In this document: positions 6,260-9,139 of the stretch, in pieces | Layout: each line of letters opens with the position of its first letter | How positions within the stretch are numbered: position 1 is the first letter of the stretch | NCBI GenBank assembly: GCA_031549885.1 | Contig: JAVBPD010000102.1 | Location: forward strand, 1-9,139 | Source of the DNA: WQUF01 sp031549885 | GTDB lineage: Bacteria; Bacillota; Clostridia; Clostridiales; Clostridiaceae | DNA: 9,139 nucleotides | Direction of reading: 5' to 3' | Notes under the pieces: generated by a model | What the model was told of the DNA's origin: nothing | The model's input: only the letters and a program-made list of their open reading frames with translations | Databases searched by the model: none | Translations under genes and position numbers: made by a program

Positions 6260-8368
6260 TTATTGATTTTTTACTAAATTCATATTATCCAGAACATTTT
6301 TAACCTTTGGAACTACATATCCGCTTCCACCCCTATTTTTCACATCCTCCACCATGGTTATTATAAGCATAGGGTTTTGCGAATTTTTATCATAAGTAAA
6401 CGCATTAAACCATCCAAATTCAGTTCCTAAAGCATCATCCTGAGACTTTTTAATTTCTGCAGTGCCTGTTTTTCCAGCAAGCCCTAAATCATTTTTTAAA
6501 CCTAATGAATTAAAAGTATGGTCAGCTACAGCTTTTAAATCATCATATAAAATATCAGAAGCTTCTTTAGTAAATCCATTTTCTATAAAATATTCAGGAG
6601 TTTTTCCATCTTTTTTTATCAAATAAGGCTTGATCATATTTCCATCATTAAGAAATGCACTATACAAAGAAGCCATATGTACTGGATTTATAAGCACCTG
6701 TCCTTGTCCATATCCACTATCTGCAAGCTGAATTTCAGAATCAAAATTACTATCATTAGAAAAAATAGAAGAATATAAATTATATTCAAATGGAATTTTT
6801 TCATCAAATCCTAATTTAAATAATTCATCTTTTAACAAATCTCCACCAATGTTAAGAGCAGCTTTAGCAAAATAAATATTATCTGAATAAATTAAAGCAT
6901 TTCTAAGGTTTACTATATTTCCATATTCCTTTGTAGTGGTAATTTTATAATTTCCCCAAGATGGATCCTTTTGCCAGCTTAGGCCAGCGTAACCATAATT
7001 TTCATCAGGATTTATTTTTCTGGAGGAAACTCCTATTCCTGCAATAATAGGCTTAAATGAAGATCCAGGGCATAGTGCTGCCATAAACCTATTGTACATC
7101 GGCTTATTTAAATCATCATTTAAAGCATTCCATTTGTCTTCGGAAATGCCAAGTACAAAATCATTTGCATTAAAAGATGGTGTGCTAATTAAAGCTAAAA
7201 CCTCTCCTGTTTTAGGGTCCATAGCAACCGAGCAGTTTTTATCGCTTTTAAATTCATCATACAACAAACTTTGAATATTTTTATCAATGGTAAGGGTAAT
7301 GCTAGTACCATCTTTCTTCTCTTTCTCTGCTAAAGTCTCTTTTTTATAACCAAGGCTATCCACAATTAAAATTTCATAACCATCTATGCTTCTAAGAGTA
7401 TCTTCATAAATTTGCTCAAGGCCACTTTTTCCAATTACACTATTTTCATTGTATCCTTTATCTTTTAAGTTATCTAAATCCTCTTGACTTACATTTTGTA
7501 CATATCCAGTTAAATGCGATGCTTTTTCTCCTAAAGGATAATATCTTTTATTCACATCTGTTATCATAATTCCTTTAATTAAAAGCAACTTGTTTTCAAG
7601 CTCATCTTGACCTTTTGAAATCATCTTTATCGGAACAAATGTATCTGAATTTACATATGGCTCGTTTAACATTTTATTTATATTATCAATTGGCACATCT
7701 AAAAGCTCAGATATTTTAGCTATATCTTCATCTTTATTTTCACTCATTTTTCCTGGAACTAAACCTATAGAAGAGATCGTGCCACTTCCTGCTAGCATAC
7801 TTCCGTTTCTGTCATATATACTTCCTCTTTCAGATGGTAAAGTATTTACTTTAACTTTATCTTCAGAGTCTAAAGAAGGAAAAATTGAATTTGTGGCCCA
7901 GAAAAGTTTAAATTGTTTTTCTTCATTTTGGCTTAATATTGCTTTATTTGAAAATGATATATTTCCAGCTAAAGTATCCATGCTAGTTATATAATTTATA
8001 GTTATTTCACCTTTTTCTAAACTTGATGCATCTGTTATATTAATCTTTAAATCTTTAGCTTCAATACCCTCATATATGTTTTTGTTTTTAGTTATAAATT
8101 CTTCTTGTGAAACAATTGCCTTAGATTTATCATCTAAAAAAGAATACATTTCTTCATATTTGCCATCATTTATATATGAAAAATATTGAAAAAGAACATC
8201 TTCAGGCTTTTGTTGTTCTTTGTTATTGTTTTTAAATATATTTCCAAAATAAGAATTTATATTCTTTCCTGAAATGGCTAAAATCCCTATACCTATAAGT
8301 AAAAAAAGTATAATTATTATAGGAACAAATATAAACCATTTAGTTTTCTTCTTTTTTTTGTAAAACAT
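6260..8368 (-). CDS. Class B penicillin-binding protein with NTF2-like N-terminal domain
   Basis: This is a membrane-anchored D,D-transpeptidase that cross-links peptidoglycan outside the membrane. The start at ATG 8368 follows TGGAGGT with good spacing. The frame is open 21 codons further upstream, but that extension overlaps the likely promoter and lacks a ribosome site. The protein has 702 residues: a Lys-rich cytoplasmic tail, one membrane helix (about 11-32), an NTF2-like (MecA_N-type) region (about 53-160), then the PBP dimerisation domain with PSERGSIYDRNG (178-189). The transpeptidase domain has catalytic Ser 436 in PGSSFKP, SDN at 495-497 and KTGTAE from 633. All three active-site motifs are present. 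The architecture is that of the PBP2a/PBP5fm/Bacillus PbpC group, whose members often have low beta-lactam affinity. Whether this one does cannot be read from sequence. It is a single-gene unit with terminators on both sides. Confidence 0.93.
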   Translation of the reverse strand: MFYKKKKKTKWFIFVPIIIILFLLIGIGILAISGKNINSYFGNIFKNNNKEQQKPEDVLFQYFSYINDGKYEEMYSFLDDKSKAIVSQEEFITKNKNIYEGIEAKDLKINITDASSLEKGEITINYITSMDTLAGNISFSNKAILSQNEEKQFKLFWATNSIFPSLDSEDKVKVNTLPSERGSIYDRNGSMLAGSGTISSIGLVPGKMSENKDEDIAKISELLDVPIDNINKMLNEPYVNSDTFVPIKMISKGQDELENKLLLIKGIMITDVNKRYYPLGEKASHLTGYVQNVSQEDLDNLKDKGYNENSVIGKSGLEQIYEDTLRSIDGYEILIVDSLGYKKETLAEKEKKDGTSITLTIDKNIQSLLYDEFKSDKNCSVAMDPKTGEVLALISTPSFNANDFVLGISEDKWNALNDDLNKPMYNRFMAALCPGSSFKPIIAGIGVSSRKINPDENYGYAGLSWQKDPSWGNYKITTTKEYGNIVNLRNALIYSDNIYFAKAALNIGGDLLKDELFKLGFDEKIPFEYNLYSSIFSNDSNFDSEIQLADSGYGQGQVLINPVHMASLYSAFLNDGNMIKPYLIKKDGKTPEYFIENGFTKEASDILYDDLKAVADHTFNSLGLKNDLGLAGKTGTAEIKKSQDDALGTEFGWFNAFTYDKNSQNPMLIITMVEDVKNRGGSGYVVPKVKNVLDNMNLVKNQ

Positions 8369-8402
8369 TTTAACCTCCAAAGATTCTACATATATTAACC
8401 AC

Positions 8403-8431
8403 AGTATTACATATACACAATTTAAAATCAA
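8403..8431 (-). promoter_or_regulatory. Candidate promoter of the penicillin-binding protein gene
   Basis: On the minus strand, TTGATT (8431-8426) and AATACT (8408-8403) are 17 bases apart, with TGT before the -10 box. This would give a leader of roughly 27 bases. A second pair, TTGTGT with TAATAT at 8397-8392, also spaced 17, overlaps it. Either is plausible, and neither matches the consensus well. The position after the terminator at 8448-8493 requires a promoter here. Confidence 0.35.
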
Positions 8432-8447
8432 TAAACTGCTATAAAAA

Positions 8448-8493
8448 TAAAAAAAAAGAAATCATAAGTAGATTAATTCTCCCTTTGATTTCT
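8448..8493 (-). terminator. Terminator of the 49-aa gene
   Basis: AGAAATCA (8457-8464) pairs with TGATTTCT (8486-8493), and AAG (8466-8468) with CTT (8483-8485) extends the stem. Read on the minus strand, the hairpin is followed by a run of nine T and then ATTTTTA. It starts seven bases after the small ORF stop at 8500, as expected for an intrinsic terminator. Confidence 0.7.
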
Positions 8494-8499
8494 CATTAT

Positions 8500-8649
8500 T
8501 TAAGTTATTTTTCGCATTTCTTTAAAATTCAAAATATTGTCTAGGTCTTTATTTGTCTCATATTGAATGGATTTAGGCTTTATATCAAGCTTTTCTTTAT
8601 TTTCATTTATCAGTAACTTTACAATAATTCTTCTTAAATTATCATCCAT
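8500..8649 (-). CDS. Small hypothetical protein (49 aa)
   Basis: The ORF starts at ATG 8649-8647 and stops at TAA 8502-8500. AGGAG lies 8 bases upstream. An ATG nearer the site (8654) runs into a stop after a few codons, so it is not the start. The protein is soluble and highly charged, beginning MDDNLRRIIVKLLINENKEK and ending NILNFKEMRKIT, with no membrane segment, cysteine or signal peptide. I do not recognise the family. The first 20 residues could form a short helix. Good expression signals surround it: a strong promoter at 8684-8712 and a terminator at 8448-8493. This makes a real small gene likely. It is separated by the terminator from the penicillin-binding protein downstream, so a functional link is not implied. 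Confidence 0.6.
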   Translation of the reverse strand: MDDNLRRIIVKLLINENKEKLDIKPKSIQYETNKDLDNILNFKEMRKIT

Positions 8650-8683
8650 TTCATTAACTCCTAAAATATTCATCTTATGTCAT

Positions 8684-8712
8684 ATTTTATCAAATTGTAA
8701 TAAAATGGTCAA
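8684..8712 (-). promoter_or_regulatory. Strong sigma-A-type promoter of the 49-aa gene
   Basis: TTGACC (8712-8707) and TAAAAT (8689-8684) on the minus strand are separated by 17 bases, each matching 5 of 6 consensus bases. TGA before the -10 box fits an extended -10. Transcription should start near 8677, about 28 bases before the ATG at 8649. This is the best promoter match I found in the window. Confidence 0.65.
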
Positions 8713-8771
8713 ATATATTTTTGTAAATATTTTCTAAATAATAATTTAAAATACGAAATTATTTTACCTCA

Positions 8772-8802
8772 CTATTTTTTCATAAATCCATATAATTCCT
8801 CC
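8772..8802 (-). other. Ribosome site followed by two tiny overlapping ORFs
   Basis: GGAGG (8802-8798) stands 6 bases before an ATG at 8791, ideal spacing, yet the frame closes after three codons (Met-Asp-Leu-stop). The TGA overlaps a second ATG (8783) in an ATGA arrangement, and that frame also closes after three codons (Met-Lys-Lys-stop). This may be the start of a decayed gene, a mini-ORF leader, or chance. The rest of 8713-8936 is AT-rich and shows no gene. A weak minus-strand promoter candidate, TTGATA (8912-8907) and AATAAT (8890-8885) with a 16-base spacer, lies upstream. Confidence 0.25.
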
Positions 8803-8936
8803 GTCTAGTTCTTCTTTAAGTAATTAATTATTAAACTATTTTTAATTTAGAAATTGTTGCGCTGTAGTAAGTTGAACAAAACACATTATTAATATTAAGG
8901 ATTTATTATCAAAACTATTTTCAAAATCGAATTTAC

Positions 8937-9139
8937 TTAATTTTCATATACCCAAATTGTATCTTTCAAAATATTTTGACTTACTTTTTGATTTTCGGAC
9001 TTTAAGACTCCATTAAGCGTTACAAGGTCAACCTTTGGAACTCCATATGAATTTGCTATTTTTTCGAAACTTACAATGAAGTTATCTATTTCATCAATAG
9101 TTTGATCTGATACTTCATCAGTATTATTAATATAACTAA
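8937..9139 (-). CDS. C-terminal part of a possible MNT-type nucleotidyltransferase (partial)
   Basis: The minus-strand frame is open from the window edge to TAA at 8939-8937, giving the last 66 residues of a protein that starts outside. The segment KVDLVTLN (about residues 35-42) and the end NILKDTIWVYEN resemble the C-terminal pattern of small MNT-domain nucleotidyltransferases, where VDLVDLN is followed by a helix and a closing strand ending in I-L-x-x-G-x-x-x-Y-E. Such proteins often act as the antitoxin partner of HEPN proteins. The catalytic G-S and D-x-D residues would lie upstream and are not seen, so the family call is an inference. No convincing terminator follows the stop. Confidence 0.45.
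   Translation of the reverse strand, partial: SYINNTDEVSDQTIDEIDNFIVSFEKIANSYGVPKVDLVTLNGVLKSENQKVSQNILKDTIWVYEN

Noticed and set aside
8369..8431. A longer penicillin-binding protein starting at ATG 8431, adding 21 hydrophobic residues.
   Set aside because: No ribosome site precedes it, it overlaps the promoter region, and ATG 8368 has a strong TGGAGGT at good spacing directly before the usual Lys-rich tail and membrane helix.
9050..9075. Apparent frameshift at an A-run in the right-edge gene.
   Set aside because: Recounting the run gives six A residues, and the frame then reads through without interruption to the stop at 8937.

Overview
The window looks like chromosome of a low-GC Firmicute, most likely a Clostridium or close relative. 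It is very AT-rich, uses AGA for arginine, and has strong Shine-Dalgarno sequences (AGGAGGTG, GGGGGAGGT). A Clostridium-style oligopeptide permease locus sits beside a class B penicillin-binding protein with an NTF2-like N-terminal region. I cannot name the species.

Layout. At the left end (1-401, + strand) are the 3' end of an unrecognised gene, a compact two-hairpin RNA leader, and an unlisted 46-codon ORF whose C-terminal half is an almost ideal cationic amphipathic helix. A two-way terminator (400-441) separates these from the convergent opp operon. The operon runs on the minus strand from about 5980 down to 449 in the order oppB-oppC-oppD-oppF-oppA, with gaps of 1 to 23 bases. Between oppB and the next gene (5957-6259) lie a candidate opp promoter, a perfect 9+9 palindrome over its -35 box, and a 19-bp perfect terminator stem. 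Next, also on the minus strand, is a 702-residue membrane-anchored transpeptidase (6260-8368). Upstream of it is a small, self-contained transcription unit (promoter, ribosome site, 49-aa ORF, terminator; 8448-8712). The right edge holds the 3' end of a minus-strand gene whose visible C-terminus resembles MNT-type nucleotidyltransferases.

How the genes work together. OppA is a lipoprotein that captures peptides outside the membrane. OppB and OppC form the channel, and OppD and OppF are the two ATPases. All five appear intact, so this should be a complete peptide importer. The penicillin-binding protein is a separate unit for peptidoglycan cross-linking, isolated by terminators on both sides.

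The least ordinary parts are the two small genes that flank the large ones. The amphipathic peptide with its structured leader (187-401) is the best candidate for something undescribed. The 49-aa gene at 8500-8649 has the most complete set of expression signals in the window but no recognisable family.
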